From Flaccisagitta enflata (Eukaryota; Chaetognatha; Sagittoidea; Aphragmophora): 64,000 bases of DNA. How positions within the stretch are numbered: the first letter of the stretch is position 1; each line of letters begins with the position of its first letter. Location of the stretch: assembly GCA_965153355.1 (NCBI GenBank), contig OZ231127.1, positions 13,268,001-13,332,000 of the forward strand, given 5' to 3'. The notes beneath the pieces were generated by a model. The model saw nothing but the letters and a program-made list of their open reading frames with translations, did no database searches and was not told where the DNA came from. The position numbers and the translations under genes were made by a program. Positions 1-12,400 of this stretch are shown in pieces.

Positions 1-20
1 ACTGAAAGAATCGAACCTCG

Positions 21-22
<2 letters not shown>

Positions 23-96
<74 letters not shown>
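23..96. repeat. (TC)n microsatellite
   Basis: An uninterrupted TC dinucleotide run, followed by pyrimidine-rich sequence and a short TGTC tetranucleotide run near 189-212. No gene is visible here. Confidence 0.95.
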
Positions 97-98
<2 letters not shown>

Positions 99-561
99 AT
101 TTCTTACCCCGTTCTCCATTCACACTTCCATTTTTCTCTCCATTGTCTCTCCTCGACCTCTCCCTCTCTTCTCCTTACTAATCCCCTGTCTGTCTGTCTG
201 TCTGTCTGTCTCGTCGGTCTGTCTCGGTGTTGCACACCGGATATCGGTTCACGATGCAGGAAGGAGTCTCGGTCAGTCTGTCCGATGCGGGTCGATTTTT
301 GCGGAGATTAGTCATAAATGACTTGAGTGAACGTTTTCATGAACAAATGCGGAAGGTGCATGGTTGAGAAATGTTGTTTATTTAAGTGTGACCAAAGCGC
401 GACCGACCGACGGACATGACCAGTTGCAGAGATGTCCGATATCAAGGCCAAGTTATGGCCAATATGGCAATATTGGCGCCTCGCTGATTATGAATGAATG
501 AATGAATGAACAGTTTTGATGAACGAGTCTTTTGAATGAATGAGTGAATGAATACAGAACC

Positions 562-948
562 AATGATATTACAGTCAGAGGGGCAGTCAAAATCGCTAGC
601 ACCCCTACCTGTAGCTCAAATGGTTACTAGCACACAGACAATGAAGGTGGCACCCAACAACTTGCCCCAATTCAATTCCCGCCATCAAGGCGAATCCTTA
701 ATTTCCACCTAGTTATGAAGATACAGCCCTTTTTAGGGCGAAAATCGGCCATTTTCCGAGTCATTGATTTGACTCATTTATGACCAGTATCTTCGGAACT
801 ATAAGGAAATTTGAAAAACGCCTCGATGACGGGAATTGTATAGGGATATGCTTTCAGCCAGAGCATTAGTTGTCCCTGTAATATTGTCCATCCAAGCTGT
901 GGGTAGGGGTGCTAGTGATTTCGCTGCCCCTCTCATTATATTATCATT
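562..948. mobile_element. Fold-back/MITE-like element
   Basis: The left arm (562-625) reappears as an imperfect reverse complement at about 885-948. The outer ends AATGATA and TATCATT match, and so does an inner block containing GTAGGGGTGCTAG with its complement. The 387-bp unit has no coding capacity. The inverted arms are seen directly; calling it a MITE is inference, because no clear target-site duplication was found. Confidence 0.55.
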
Positions 949-1177
949 AAGACTGTAAATGTAGTAACGACTGAATGACAATGAAAGTGTGACATCGGAA
1001 TCGTCTGTTTTGCGCGTTGCAAACGTTAGCGTGATGGACAGACCAACCTGAAGGACGGACATGACCTTCTATAGATCTGCGAGGACGCACATAGAAAGAA
1101 GAAAAAACACTTCACGTATCACAAACCTGGGGGAACCTTACTGGTTAAAAAGTGACGTTGTTCATTATTGATATTAG

Positions 1178-3481
1178 ACGGACGCGGCAGAGATCGACAT
1201 CATCAGGAGCATCGTCGGAATGAAAATCAGCAGCGGCGAAACGACCGACAGATGATGCCGATGGATCCTTTCGAGCAAATGAACCGACAAATGAACAGCA
1301 TGATGCAGCATTTCGGCCAAGGAATGATGGACATGAGAATGCCGAATATGGTATTGAAATGAAGTCGATCACATTTCTGTTGTTGTTAGTTTCTACTCTC
1401 GAGAAAGTAGCCAAATAATTGTCTGCCTTTATCTACCGAGAAAATTTGAAATTGCCCTCACCAATTTTGAAAGCAGGAAGGTTCCGGTGGTGGTAACGCT
1501 CATTCGTTCAGTCATTCCTCCGTCTACACGTATTCGAGCGACGGTCAGGGACCTCCGAAGGTGTTTCAGGCCGCCACCGAAGAGCGACGAGGCCCCGGTG
1601 GTGTCAGAGAGACCAAGAAGGCCGTCAAGGATTCGCATTCGGGAATGCAAAAGTATGTCGCCATTACATGGACGAGAGAACGTTTTTTATTGATACGATT
1701 GAAAAGATCATGATTTTCATCTGAACAGTCTTAAGTCTTAAGTAGCTTCCATTCTTTCTTCTCATCTGTCTCTTCTGTCTTTTTACCATTCTGCCTTTTT
1801 AGGTGCGACAAAGCACCTCCATAAATGGCTGTGTCTGTTGGTCGGTTGGTTGATCGGGTAACGCATTCTTTCGATGATCCGCACGTCGCACCTTATTGGC
1901 CTACTTGACCTTGTTTTCTTTCCGTCTTTCTCCCCCAAGTCCTTTCCTCCTTTGTCTTTCTTCCCTCCTTCCTTGCTTCTCTTCCTCCTTGCTTCCCTTT
2001 TTCCTTGCTTCCCTTTTTCCTTGCTTCCCTTTTTCCTTGCTTCCCTTCTTCCTTGCTTCCCTTCTTCCTTGCTTCCCTTCTTCCTTGCTTCCCTTCTGCC
2101 TTGCTTCCCTTCTGCCTTGCTTCCCTTCTGCCTTGCTTCCCTTCTTCCTTGCTTCCCTTCTGCCCTGCTCCCCTTCCGCCTGGCTTCCCTTCCGCCTGGC
2201 TTCCCTTCCGCCTGGCTTCCCTTCCGCCTGGCTTCCCTTCTGCCTGGCTTCCCTTCCGCCTGGCTTCCCTTCGCCTTGCTTTTCTCCTGCCATGCTTCCC
2301 TCCTCCCTTCTGCCTTTCTCTTCCCTTCTGCCTTTCTCTTCCCTTCTGCCTTTCTCTTCCCTTTCTGCCTTTCTCTTCCCTTTCTGCCTTTCTCTTCTGC
2401 CTTTCTCTTCCCTTCTGCCTTTCTCTTCCCTTCTGCCTTTCTCTTCCCTTCTGCCTTTCTCTTCCCTTCTGCCTTTCTCTTCCCTTCTGCCTTTCTCTTC
2501 CCTTCTGCCTTTCTCTTCCCTTCTGCCTTTCTCTTCCCTTCTGCCTTTCTCTCCCCTTCTGCCTTTCTCTCCCCCTTCTGCCTTTCTCTTCCCCTTCTGC
2601 CTTTCTATTCCCCTCCTGCCTTTCTCCTCCCCTTCTGCCTCCCTCCTCCCCTTCTGCCTTTCTCCTCCCCTTCTGCCTTTCTCCTCACCTTCTGCCTTTC
2701 TCTTCCCCTCTGCCTTTCTCTTCCCCTCTGCCTTTCTCTTCCCCTCTGCCTTTCTCTTCCCCTCTGCCTTTCTCTCCCCTTCTGCCTTTCTCTCCCCTTC
2801 TGCCTTTCTCTTCCCTTCTGCCTTTGTCTTCCCTTCTGCCTTTGTCCCCCCTTCTGCCTTTGTCTTCCCTTCTGCCTTTCTCTTCCCTTCTGCCTTTCTC
2901 TTCCCCTCTGCCTTTCTCTTCCCCTCTGCCTTTCTCTCCCCTTCTGCCTTTCTCTCCTCTTCTGCCTTTCTCTCCCCTTCTGCCTTTCTCTCCCCTTCTG
3001 CCTTTCTCTCCCCTTCTGCCTTTCTCTCCCCTTCTGCCTTTCTCTCCCCTTCTGCCTTTCTCTCCCCTTCTGCCTTTCTCTCCCCTACTGCCTTTCTCTC
3101 CCCTTCTGCCTTTCTCTCCCCTACTGCCTTTTTCTCCCATTCCCCTGGTTTCTCATGATTTCTTTCACATCCACACACAGAATGGCGGTGGGACATCATT
3201 TGGGCGATCGTGGTCACGTCATCGAGCGATCGCACAATCTTCATTCTGGCGAGCGAGAGGAGAAGCAAGACTTCATCGGATTGACGGAAAACGACGGCAC
3301 CGCTTTCAATGACGAGTGGACCCGCGTGACTGGCGCCGGAAACCCACGTGCAGCCTATCAACAACAACGCCAAGTCGATCGTGGCCATGACAGACGCTCG
3401 CAGCAAGCGCTACCGGAAGCGACGCGGCAGCGGCGCCCGCTGCGACAGCAACCTCGCGACCAAATGCTGAAGGACAATTGA
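1178..3481 (+). CDS. Mlf: Myeloid leukemia factor family protein (MLF), 5' end missing
   Basis: Three exons: 1178-1350, 1477-1652 and 3181-3481 (TGA). Introns are GT-AG and phase is kept (in phase 1, then 0, then 2). The first exon starts with DGRGR and carries a Met-rich segment around DPFEQMNRQMNSMM. The second carries the family hallmark PPKVFQAATEERRGPGGV, followed by RETKKAVKD. The third continues with MAVGHHLGDRGHVIERS and FNDEW, then an Arg/Gln-rich tail. These blocks occur in the same order in animal MLF1/MLF2 and Drosophila Mlf, nuclear-cytoplasmic proteins that bind DnaJ-type chaperones and stabilise transcription factors (family knowledge). The N-terminal exon was not found; the phase-1 entry at 1178 requires one upstream. 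Intron 2 (1653-3180) is filled by a hairpin repeat and a CT minisatellite. Confidence 0.9.
1801..1893 (+). mobile_element. Hairpin-core short repeat, copy 1
   Basis: Starts with the hairpin AGGTGC-GACAAA-GCACCT, then CCATAAATGGC, then a GGTCGGTTGGTTG tract. It ends with GTCGCACCT, the exact complement of its first nine bases. The following TTGGCCTACTTGACCTTG is shared with another copy near 45217. The unit is non-coding and lies in MLF intron 2. Confidence 0.7.
1975..3150. repeat. CT-rich minisatellite in MLF intron 2
   Basis: Tandem degenerate units, first CCTTGCTTCCCTTCTT-like (to about 2290), then CTGCCTTTCTCTTCCCTT-like. Nearly all purines are the single G of each unit. The array lies between the donor at 1653 and the acceptor at 3180, and lacks stop codons in several frames, which produces long Leu/Pro/Ser/Phe or Lys/Arg/Glu-rich spurious ORFs. 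Confidence 0.95.
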
Positions 3482-3736
3482 GACGATATACATGTTGAGG
3501 AAGTCTTCTTTTGATACTTTTGTGTGATTTGCCGAGGCACAGGGTTACCTGTTTTGATAAGCATAGAACATGGTGTAAGTCTACTGTATATGTGCAAGGA
3601 ATGCGTAGCCTGTGAATAGGACGTTTGATGTGTGCGTGACTGTGTGTAGGTGTGCATCACCTGTGGAACGGAAGCCATTACTGCCTTACAAAAAGAAGAT
3701 TCTTGTAACTTTTTGTTTTCTCCTTTTTCTCAGCCG

Positions 3737-3815
<79 letters not shown>

Positions 3816-4014
3816 CTCTTTCTTTCTCTCTTACTTTCTCTCTTACTTTCTCTCTTACTTTCTCTCTTACTTTCTCTCTTTCTTTCTCTCTTACTTTCTC
3901 TCTTTCTTTCTCTCTTACTTTCTCTCTTTCTCTCTTTCTTTCTTTTTTTCTTTTTCTTTCTGTCTTTCTCCCCTCCCTTCTTTTCTCTCTTTAATCCTAG
4001 TTTTCTCATGTTTT

Positions 4015-4113
<99 letters not shown>

Positions 4114-4756
4114 CTCTTTTATATTTCCTACTATCACCCGACACACTCTTGCAAACATTTACGTCGCTAGTGAGTTCACATCGTAGGGAATTTGGATGTG
4201 ATTTTTTTCTTGCCGACCAGCTAGTCACTTTTTGCCCGATTCGATTTACCGAAACACCATTGCACTAGTCTATAGCCGTAGCTGCGCGTAGCCATTTTGA
4301 CACTTCCGCGTTTGACGTTTGCGGAAATTCCTTCATATAGATTGGGGAATTTTTAGTTTTTTTTTTTTTTTTTTTTTGCAATTTTGTCTCCTCTTTTGAC
4401 TTGTGCCGGATTGTCACTTTACACTGTCATCCACCGAACAAGTACTGAAATTGAGATGAATTTTTTCTCTCTCTCGCTGATTGTGCCTTTAAATAATATT
4501 ACCCGCTCAACTTCTTACAATTTTCCAGTGATTTAATCGAGAGTTTCAAACGCTATGCTTGTTTCATGAGACAATGAGCTCAAATCATGCTTGATTCCTA
4601 TTAACAATCGATCCCAAATTTGCTAGACTAAAAGAGTAAAACAAACTTCGTTGTGTCAAATTTACAAAAAGAACAATAAATTCGCTTTGGGCGTCACTGG
4701 AAAAAAGGTGTTCGTTCAGGCAATTTACAATCCCGACGCCGCGCCGGTCCTTGAAC
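3482..4756. other. MLF-EFHD2 spacer with (CTTT)n arrays
   Basis: MLF 3' untranslated sequence followed by two CTTT tetranucleotide arrays (about 3737-3960, with TCTCTTAC variants, and 4014-4111) and a poly-T run near 4357-4377. The last part must hold the EFHD2 promoter and 5' UTR. I see no further gene. Confidence 0.7.
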
Positions 4757-7535
4757 ATGGCAGCCGACGATGAGTTGAGTAGGAAATTGGCCAAACGAAA
4801 CCTCATCAACGAAGGCGAGGCCCAACCGCAGCTCAACAAGAAAATACCCATCTCAGCCGAATTCAAAGAGTTCTCCATCAAAGAGATTCAGTTTTACACG
4901 TCCACGTTCAAAAAATGGGACGCCAACAGCAACGGGTACATGTTTCCTTAGATAGTTTTACTTTTTGTCCGCGACGGAATACCATTCCGACGCGGACTAT
5001 AATTCGAGGCGGGTGGGTGTCGTCGTCGTCGTTGTCGTCGTCGTTGTCCACACTTTTAAAAATGGGCTAACTTTTGAACGCCTTGACCGATTTGCTTCAT
5101 ATTTGCAGGGAAGTTGTACTATGGTAAGCCGCTTTGCGGCCTATGCGTATGTTATGATCCGACCCACCCAACCGGCCCAACCAGCCTACCAGCCTAAAAG
5201 TGAAAAATGTGCATAACTTTGGCATTTTTCAACCGATTTGGTTGAAACTTGGTATGTAGTCTCTAAATGGAAGGACTCAATATATGTATTTGAATTGTAA
5301 AGATTTTAGCATGCTAACCGGCCAAACCGGCCTACCACCCAACCAGCCTACCAGCCGAAAAGTGAAAAACGTGCATAACTTCTGCATTTTTCAACTGATT
5401 TGGTTGAAACTTGGTATGTAGTCTCTAAATGGAAGGACTCAACATATGTATTTGAATTGTAGAGATTTCAGCATGCTAACTGGCCAAACCAGCCTACCAC
5501 CCAACCAGCCTACCAGCCAAATAGTGAAAAATGTGCATAACTTCTGCATTTTTCAACCGATTTGATTGAAACTTGGTATGTAGTCTCTGAATAGAAGGAC
5601 TCAATATAAGTATTTGAATCGTGAAGATTTTAGCATGCCAACCGGCCAAACCAGCCTACCACCCAACTAGCCTACCAGCCTTAAAGTGAAAAAAGTTCAT
5701 AACTTTGGCGTTTTTCAACTGATTAGGTGTAAACTTGGTATGTTTTCTCTAAATGGAAGGACTCAACATATGTATTTGATTTGTAAAGATTTTAGCATGC
5801 TAACCGGCCTACCACCCAACCAGCCTACCAGCCTACCACCTTAAAAGTGAAAAATGTGCATAACTTGAACAATTCTCAATCGATTTGGTTAAAATTTGGT
5901 ATGTAGACTCAAAATTAAATGGCTCAACCTATGTATATGAACAAAGCAGCTTATCTCTCAACCCCTATTTGACCGCTATTTGACAAGACCATTTGACAAT
6001 ACTGTTTGACAACGGTATTTGACAACGGCGTTTGACAACACTTTGACAACACCATTTGACAACACCATTTGACAACACCATTTGACAGCGCCGTTTGACA
6101 ACGCCGACAACATCGCCGTTCGACAACGCCGTTCGACAACGCCGTTTGACAACGCCGTTTGACAACGCCGTTCGACAACGCCGTTCGACAACGCCGTTCG
6201 ACAACGCCGTTCGACAACGCCGTTCGACAACGCCGTTCGACAACGCCGTTCGACAACGCCGTTCGACAACGCCGTTCGACAACGCCGTTCGACAACGCCG
6301 TTCGACAACGCCGTTCGACAACGCCGTTCGACAACGCCGTTCGACAACGCCGTTCGACAACGCCGTTCGACAACGCCGTTCGACAACGCCGTTTGACAAC
6401 GCCGTTTGACAACGCCGTTTGACAACGCCGTTTGACAACGCCGTTTGACAACGCCGTTTGACAACGCCGTTTGACAACGCCGTTTGACAACGCCGTTTGA
6501 CAACGCCGTTTGACAACGCCGTTTGACAACGCCGTTTGACAACGCCGTTTGACAACGCCGTTTGACAACGCCGTTTGACAACGCCGTTTGACAACGCCGT
6601 TTGACAACGCCGTTTGACAACGCCGTTTGACAACGCCGTTTGACAACGCCGTTTGACAACGCCGTTTGACAACGCCGTTTGACAACGCCGTTTGACAACG
6701 CCGTTTGACAACGCCGTTTGACAACGCCGTTCGACAACGCCGTTCGACAACGCCGTTCGACAACGCCGTTCGACAACGCCGTTCGACAACGCTGTCGACA
6801 ACGCCGTTCGACAACGCCGTTCGACAACGCCGTTCGACAACGCCGTTCGACAACGCCGTTCGACAACGCCGTTCGACAACGCCGTTCGACAACGCCGTTC
6901 GACCCCAGTCGCGGACCCATACTCTTTCAAGATTTTTGGTAAACTAGGAGTAGCATTTATGGTAATCAGATAGTTCACAAAGCCTTCCTCCTTATGGCTG
7001 TTTAGTTTTGATAGTAACCAAAATTGTTGGTCCCTGGAAGTTCGTGAGAGCCATTGTTAACTGTATTAGTGTATTCTAATACTGGTGTATTTTGATATTT
7101 ATATTTCCGCGCCTTCACAGATTCATCGAATTTGAAGACTTGAAACGCGCGATGGAGAAGTTGGGTTGCCCTCAGACGCATCTCTCATTGAAAGCCATGA
7201 TTAAGGAGGTCGAGGAGGAAGAAAACCCAGGCAGCATTTCTCTGCGGGGCTTCCTGCTCATCTTCCGCAAAGGTCGAGCGGGAGAGCTGGCCGAGGGCTC
7301 GGGACTCAAGGATCTCTACGAACAAATGGCGGAAATCGACGTGGCGAAAGAGGGCGTCGCCGGCGCCGCTTCCTTCTTCGAAACCAAGATGAAAGCGGCC
7401 GCGGCGTCGAACAAATTCGAAAGCGAAATCAGGGAAGAACAAGAAGCCAAGAAGAGAGAAGCGGAAGAACGCAAAGAAAGGCAGATGGCCTTTAAGAAAA
7501 AAGCCGGCATGTTCGAACAAGCCGCTTGTACTTAA
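4757..7535 (+). CDS. EFHD2: EFHD2/swiprosin-type EF-hand protein
   Basis: Two exons, 4757-4935 and 7121-7535 (TAA), joined in phase 2 to give 197 residues. The start is the ATG giving MAADDELSRKLAKRN. The EF-hand 1 loop DANSNGFIEFED is split by the intron. The family block KRAMEKLGCPQTHLSLKAMI and then FLLIFRKGRAGEL follow, and a charged C-terminal coiled coil (EEQEAKKREAEERKERQ) ends the protein. This is the layout of EFHD1/EFHD2 and Drosophila Swip-1, actin-binding Ca2+ sensors of about 200-240 residues (family knowledge). The second loop reads EEEENPGSISLRG: it is one residue longer than in the human protein and has Gly where the loop-closing Glu is expected. Intron 1 holds a 1.95-kb repeat element. 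Confidence 0.92.
4967..6916 (+). mobile_element. GTCCGCGAC-ended repeat element, copy A
   Basis: Begins with GTCCGCGACGGAAT, three bases, then ATTCCGACGCGGAC, a hairpin with one mismatch. This is followed by TATAATTCGAGGC and a GTCGTC tract. The distal end is GTCGCGGAC, the exact complement of the first nine bases, followed by CCATACTCTTT. The interior holds about five 160-bp tandem repeats (ACCGGCCAAACCGGCC-type units) and then a 13-bp satellite. No credible ORF exists. Copies B (47450) and C (61512) share both ends. Confidence 0.8.
5977..6903. repeat. 13-bp satellite array GACAACGCCGTTY in element A
   Basis: About 70 tandem 13-bp units. The variable base is arranged in blocks: C units at about 6120-6390, T units at about 6390-6720, C units again to 6903. 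This indicates local homogenisation. Because 13 is not a multiple of 3, each minus-strand frame cycles through the same 13 residues (NGVVKRRCQTALS-like), so the ORFs of 300 or more residues are artefacts. Confidence 0.97.
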
Positions 7536-9443
7536 AAAAAAAAGCAATTTTCTGTCCGTACTTATTCGTTGGAGAATACGTTCTGAGCTGGAGAGAAGAT
7601 TGGTAAATTGTATTTGTGGAATTGTGGATGATTCCCTAGAAATTTGATTTCTTTTTTGAATTTAAATAGGAAAGGAATATTCAGTTTTCACAAGAGAAAG
7701 CATGATAACTTGCTGTTGTTCTTCGTCTGCTTTCGAGCTTTCCTTGTTGGTTTGTACATCGTCCCCCCCATAGAGTTGCAGCGCATAAAACGGGTTTTCT
7801 CAAATACTTTCGGGTAATTCCCTCCTGTTGCATTCCAATGATATGCGTCCTTATGTTAAGAATGTTTTTGTACAAGATTTGAACGTAGGATTTAAAAAGT
7901 AAATATGTGTATGGTAAGAACGTTTATGAAGTTAATACCAACTGTTACTACACTTAACAAGCAGCTGCAGCATATGCTGCCTTCTAAGCATTCCAGTCAC
8001 CAATGCGTTTTCTACGATTTAAATCGCGATTTTTCAAATTTCAAATAATTCCAAGACTGCTTTGCTCATGCATTGATTTTAGTGGCTTTTTGAGATCTGC
8101 CGACACAGATCTGTAAGAATTTAATTAATAAAGTAACGCACCCAAAAATGGGTCGCCCGCGCGTACATTCCTGCTGGATGTATAATTTTATTGAAAGTGT
8201 ACCTTTATTGATGATATGTTGATCAAGTTTCACGGCGTTCGCCCAACTCTATTGCAAGTAGAACGTAGTAGTCGATTTTCTCTCAAATGGTAGATCAGCT
8301 CAGATCTCTATTTTGGTTCTGTTCTTAAAGTTCCGCAAATAAGCAATGCATACAATTTTCCATGCAATTTTGCTGCAGCCTACGTGGGTAAAGTAGTTGC
8401 TCAGTTCGGGTATTTCGCTCGTTCTGAGTTAGGTTTATATGCAGCCGCCACTTAACGATTAGCTGAGATTTTATCAACTTGCCATAAAATTCAAACTTCA
8501 CCATTGATTGTTTAAGTATTGCCGCCAACTTGCTTCAGTACCGTTTTGGTATAGCTTGAACTAAATTGTCGATCTAGAAATCCATCTCATGCATTGGATT
8601 ACTTTCTTCATTTTACTAACTTGACGATGGTTTCGCTATTTTTTCCTCGCCCATGAATCTAGGACACAGTTTCCACTTTATTAATGGAAAAAAGCTCATG
8701 CTCATGTTGATTTTGAGACATTCTTTTCCGTGTCAAAGCGGTTTACAGAAATTTTTAAAAAAAGTTTCATGTAATGGAAGGAAATAATGCAAACGCCGAA
8801 ATATTGTCACTTTCAATCTTCTTCTTTACTCGCACCTCATACAATCATTCTTTCATTTTTCCGAATTCATCGAGCTCAACCTTGGATTTGACATCCTTCG
8901 GGCCTTAGGCTCTCTTGGGCGGTGCTATTGCTAGTCCTTTCAACTCACACCTACTTCGCCATAGTTTATTTTCCTCGCACCGTGTTTTGCCGGTTATATT
9001 CTCTCTCTCTCTCTCTCTCTTTTTACACACTACTAAACGATTACATATTTCGCTGGATTTTATGAAAAAAAAGTATTCCCTTTCTCACTCTCGTGCTACT
9101 ACGTACTCGCTCGATCTTACTCATTCGTTATCCGTTTTGTAATTTATGTTGGTATACTACGTAACGTAGGGAACCTACATTAGGCGCCTGTTAGAATCGC
9201 TTTTTTTCTCGAGGACACGAAGCTATATATTTACGGTGTTAAAAATGAGAAGAAAAAAAATCTGTGAATGCCGTATACATATACTTGTTAAAACTTTTCT
9301 CCTCTTTAACTTTGTCTGTTAGGTTTTTTTGGAAATGTTGTAAGTATAATGCGATTACCAAAACTGTATATCCGTTGAATTTGAGTTGCCCTGAAATGAC
9401 TAATCAGAAATCACGGTGGTGACCCGCGGAGAAGAACGATTAA
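7536..9443. other. EFHD2-BTB spacer
   Basis: EFHD2 3' UTR, with a candidate AATAAA polyadenylation signal at 8127-8132, followed by AT-rich unique sequence and a short CT run (9001-9020). No exon, RNA gene or repeat was recognised. The segment before 9444 must contain the BTB-ZF promoter; no core motif is clear. Confidence 0.5.
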
Positions 9444-12400
9444 ATGGCGGGTAGCGGGGCGATCATCATCGAGTCGGGAGTCTCGTCCTCCACTTTGCCG
9501 TCCGGTCTTCCGCCGATCGGAGAATCGCATTTTCGAGAAGCCTTCGCCAGAATCGACGGCATGCGGAAAGCTGGCGCGCTTCTTTGCGACGTCGCCGTCG
9601 TCTTCGGCAACGGGAATCAAATCAAGGTTTTGGTTGCTGTTGTTGCTACTGTTATGAGGATTTGAAAGGAGGATGATGAGTACCGAATGAGCGTCGATCA
9701 CCGCGTTCGTCGGCGGACGTCTGGACCGAAAATGAGCGTCTGAGGCGGGGGCCGCGGCGGCGTCGTGCGTAGAATCGAGTCGTCAATGCCGGCATAAATC
9801 GGTGTTGGTCAAGTCGGGAAGTCTGTTGGCCAAACCCGCGGGCCCGTTGCCGAAGTCCGTCGATAGAATCAATGAGGATATGAGTCCCAAAGATACGGGT
9901 CTGCCTGATCTGCGAGAGGCCGTTGTTCCAGTCTCGCCCAAAGGATCGATCGCGTAAGGCCCTAATCAGGCTCAAATCTAGGCCTGAATGAGCAAAGGGA
10001 CGGTAATGCAAGCAAATATCATACTAAGAGAAAACCGGTCATGAAAATGGTGATGAAAACTGTTTCTTAGTCTGAAAACGAAAAGGAAAATGAGCATCGG
10101 AATCATGAGCAAATAATAACAAAAGTGAGGCTGAAATGAGGCTGGAATGAGGCCCAGACGAGGCCCAAATGAGTCCGTGATGAGCTCCAAATGAGTCCAT
10201 GAGGTCCAAATGAGGCCGTGATGAGGTCCAAATAAGGCCAAAAGCGAGTCCCAAATGAGGCCAAAACGAGGCCTGATCGAGGCAGAGATGGGGCCGTCTT
10301 CCGCGTCCGTCGAGTCTCCGTCAAAATGAGTCTAGCTCATGATCATCCTCTGCGTCCGCCATCGTCCAATCAATCAATCGTCGTCATCGTCGTCGAGGCG
10401 CCCAAATGGGGGCGCAACAGGCGCCCGGGGGTACCAGATCGAGCGTCCCCGCGAGATACCGCAGCTCGACGGCGGCGGAAATGAGTCTATATCTTTCCGA
10501 CAGTTCAAACTTCAAATTTCAATAATCTATGAGACTGAGGAGATATCCGCGAAAAAGGATCCATGATGAGTGAGCCGCCGATATAAATATCACCCATTTG
10601 AGAATTATTAATAGGTAGTGGCGATCAAAATAAATGGGACACGAGTGAAGAAACACAGATACTGAGCTGTTTGTACGAAAAAGTTTTAACTCATATCGAA
10701 ATCTAAGTAGAAAAAGAAAATATGACAGATGAAGGATTTGCCACTCAAGGAAATGACCACAATCCAATGTCATAGTTTTAAACTTTGAGTAAAATCCTTA
10801 TTAATATTAAACTATTACTAAATGTGACGTGCTTGGCGACCATTGGAGGCCACCCAAAACACTAATTTACTCAAAAACAAAACAAACAACTCCAGTACCC
10901 TTCAGACCATACCTCGTTACTTTCAATTGCGGCAAACGATCGTGTTGACGCCGATTTTGAGGATTGCTGGTTCCATCATTTCCATGTAATATGCAAGATC
11001 GAATTCCTGATCTGCCGTCAAACGCCGTTCCATCCATTCCTCTCTAGTACTACCTGTGCCCATAGACGAAGTTGCACGCTGTTTCCACACTTTTCCCACT
11101 GGCTGACTTAATCAGAGCTCGTGCAACTTCCAGGAATTTCTCTCCTGCGCCATAGCTTTTGAAAAACATGCGGTGGAATTTCAAGCAATAAGTTGCGATC
11201 AGGCCTTTCCCAATTTGCTTCAAAATCTCGATCAGCAAATCCTCGTCCATCTCCTTTACGAAGTCGTCCCAAGTCTTGATCAATTCCATCCCTTTGCTCC
11301 AGAACAATCAATAGATAAAATCGCGCGAGATCGTATAAATTTCCTTCCCTATTTTCTGGTTGCTAGTTCTAATTACCAAGTGATGGCCAATTCTGAGACG
11401 AAATTGAATACTAAAACTATCCGACTTAAGGCGTAGATACGGAATATACGAAAATAAGTGTCAAAGTCGTGAAAAGATAGACTAACGACCGTCGAAAACT
11501 GTTTAATTCATAATTGAGAGAGAAATGTAGCGTAGTGAATGTCAAAGTCGTGAAAGAATAGACTAATGACCTGTACAACAAATGCTGATTTGTCTAACGT
11601 TTCGATAATGCAGAATCAATAGCGAAAGAATGCTGTTGGCTCTCCGTTCACGCCATATGCACGCTTATCACATTTTTGTATTTTACAGAATTTGAACAGT
11701 TAGTGACACTGCAGCAATTGCTCGCTGATGCAGGATAATTTTGCCCCCATATTAGACCCATTTTCTTGCAGTCTGCTGTTCGCTAATAGAAATTCATCTG
11801 CTCTACCCCAGCGGCGAGATGTTCTTTGTCGAGATCCACACCCGCCAAATCCGCGATAAAGAGAAGATTTGCAAGTCCAATCGACACTCTTCTGTCACCC
11901 TCATAGGCGCCTAGTTCCTCAGCTTCTACTTCTCCAGTTTCGACTGCAGCTGCCGTAACGGCGTTTTGAGGGCGAGGGTTAAATTGGAGCTGTTGTTGAG
12001 GTTGCTGCTGTTGTTGTTGCTGCTGTTGCTGGGGGCAGAATTGTTGATTCACTGGGTTTTGGCGGTATTGCTGATACTGGCCGAGCTGATTGCCTTGAAG
12101 GGGAGCCTGAAAACGTCTTACCGGTTGCTGGTAGTTTTGTTGAGCGAATGCCGGCGTGTAAGTTTGATGCTGCACAAGGCCATCAAGCTTTGCCTGAAGG
12201 TTGGATAGGGCTGTCGCGGCCGTAGTCTGCGCCGCTATTAACTGTGTTTGGCCGGTTTCCAGACGGGTCTGGCCTGTTTCAAGACCCTTGATCTTCATCT
12301 GGTTTTCATGAACCTGATCAGCCACTGCCGCGAAATATTTCAAGCTATCACCCTTTTCCACTTTTCCATCCTCCTCCTTACCCTTCTTGCTTTTCTTCTT

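Larger units (their letters stand above)
1..1177. other. Region upstream of the MLF exons
   Basis: No host exon could be supported here. It contains the TC microsatellite, AATG tetranucleotide tracts (493-555), the 562-948 fold-back element and two decayed hairpin-family fragments with GACGGACATGACC (about 400-430 and 1048-1095). A short open stretch begins at ATG 254 but matches no family I recognise. The first MLF exon may lie here or before the window. Confidence 0.5.

Noticed and set aside
254-370. Short ORF from ATG 254 as the missing first MLF exon
   Set aside because: Its sequence does not resemble an MLF N-terminus, and its donor phase does not fit the phase-1 entry at 1178.
1874-3481. 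Long ORFs of 420-535 residues on both strands across the CT array
   Set aside because: They arise from the minisatellite in MLF intron 2, which lacks stops; only 3181-3481 is real coding sequence in one of them.
5212-5900. Regularly spaced repeats resembling a CRISPR array
   Set aside because: The units are about 160-bp tandem repeats without unique spacers, in a eukaryotic intron.
5951-6978. Three parallel minus ORFs of 313-337 residues with a 13-residue repeat
   Set aside because: A 13-bp satellite gives the same 13-residue cycle in every frame; no start context, domain or composition supports a protein. The same holds for 62326-63341.
10339-10566. GGCGCCCGGGGG next to the 9663-10419 LTR as a plus-strand primer-binding site
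   Set aside because: The gag-like ORF reads on the minus strand, so this end is the 3' side of the element; the match to a TGGCGCCC-type site is incomplete.
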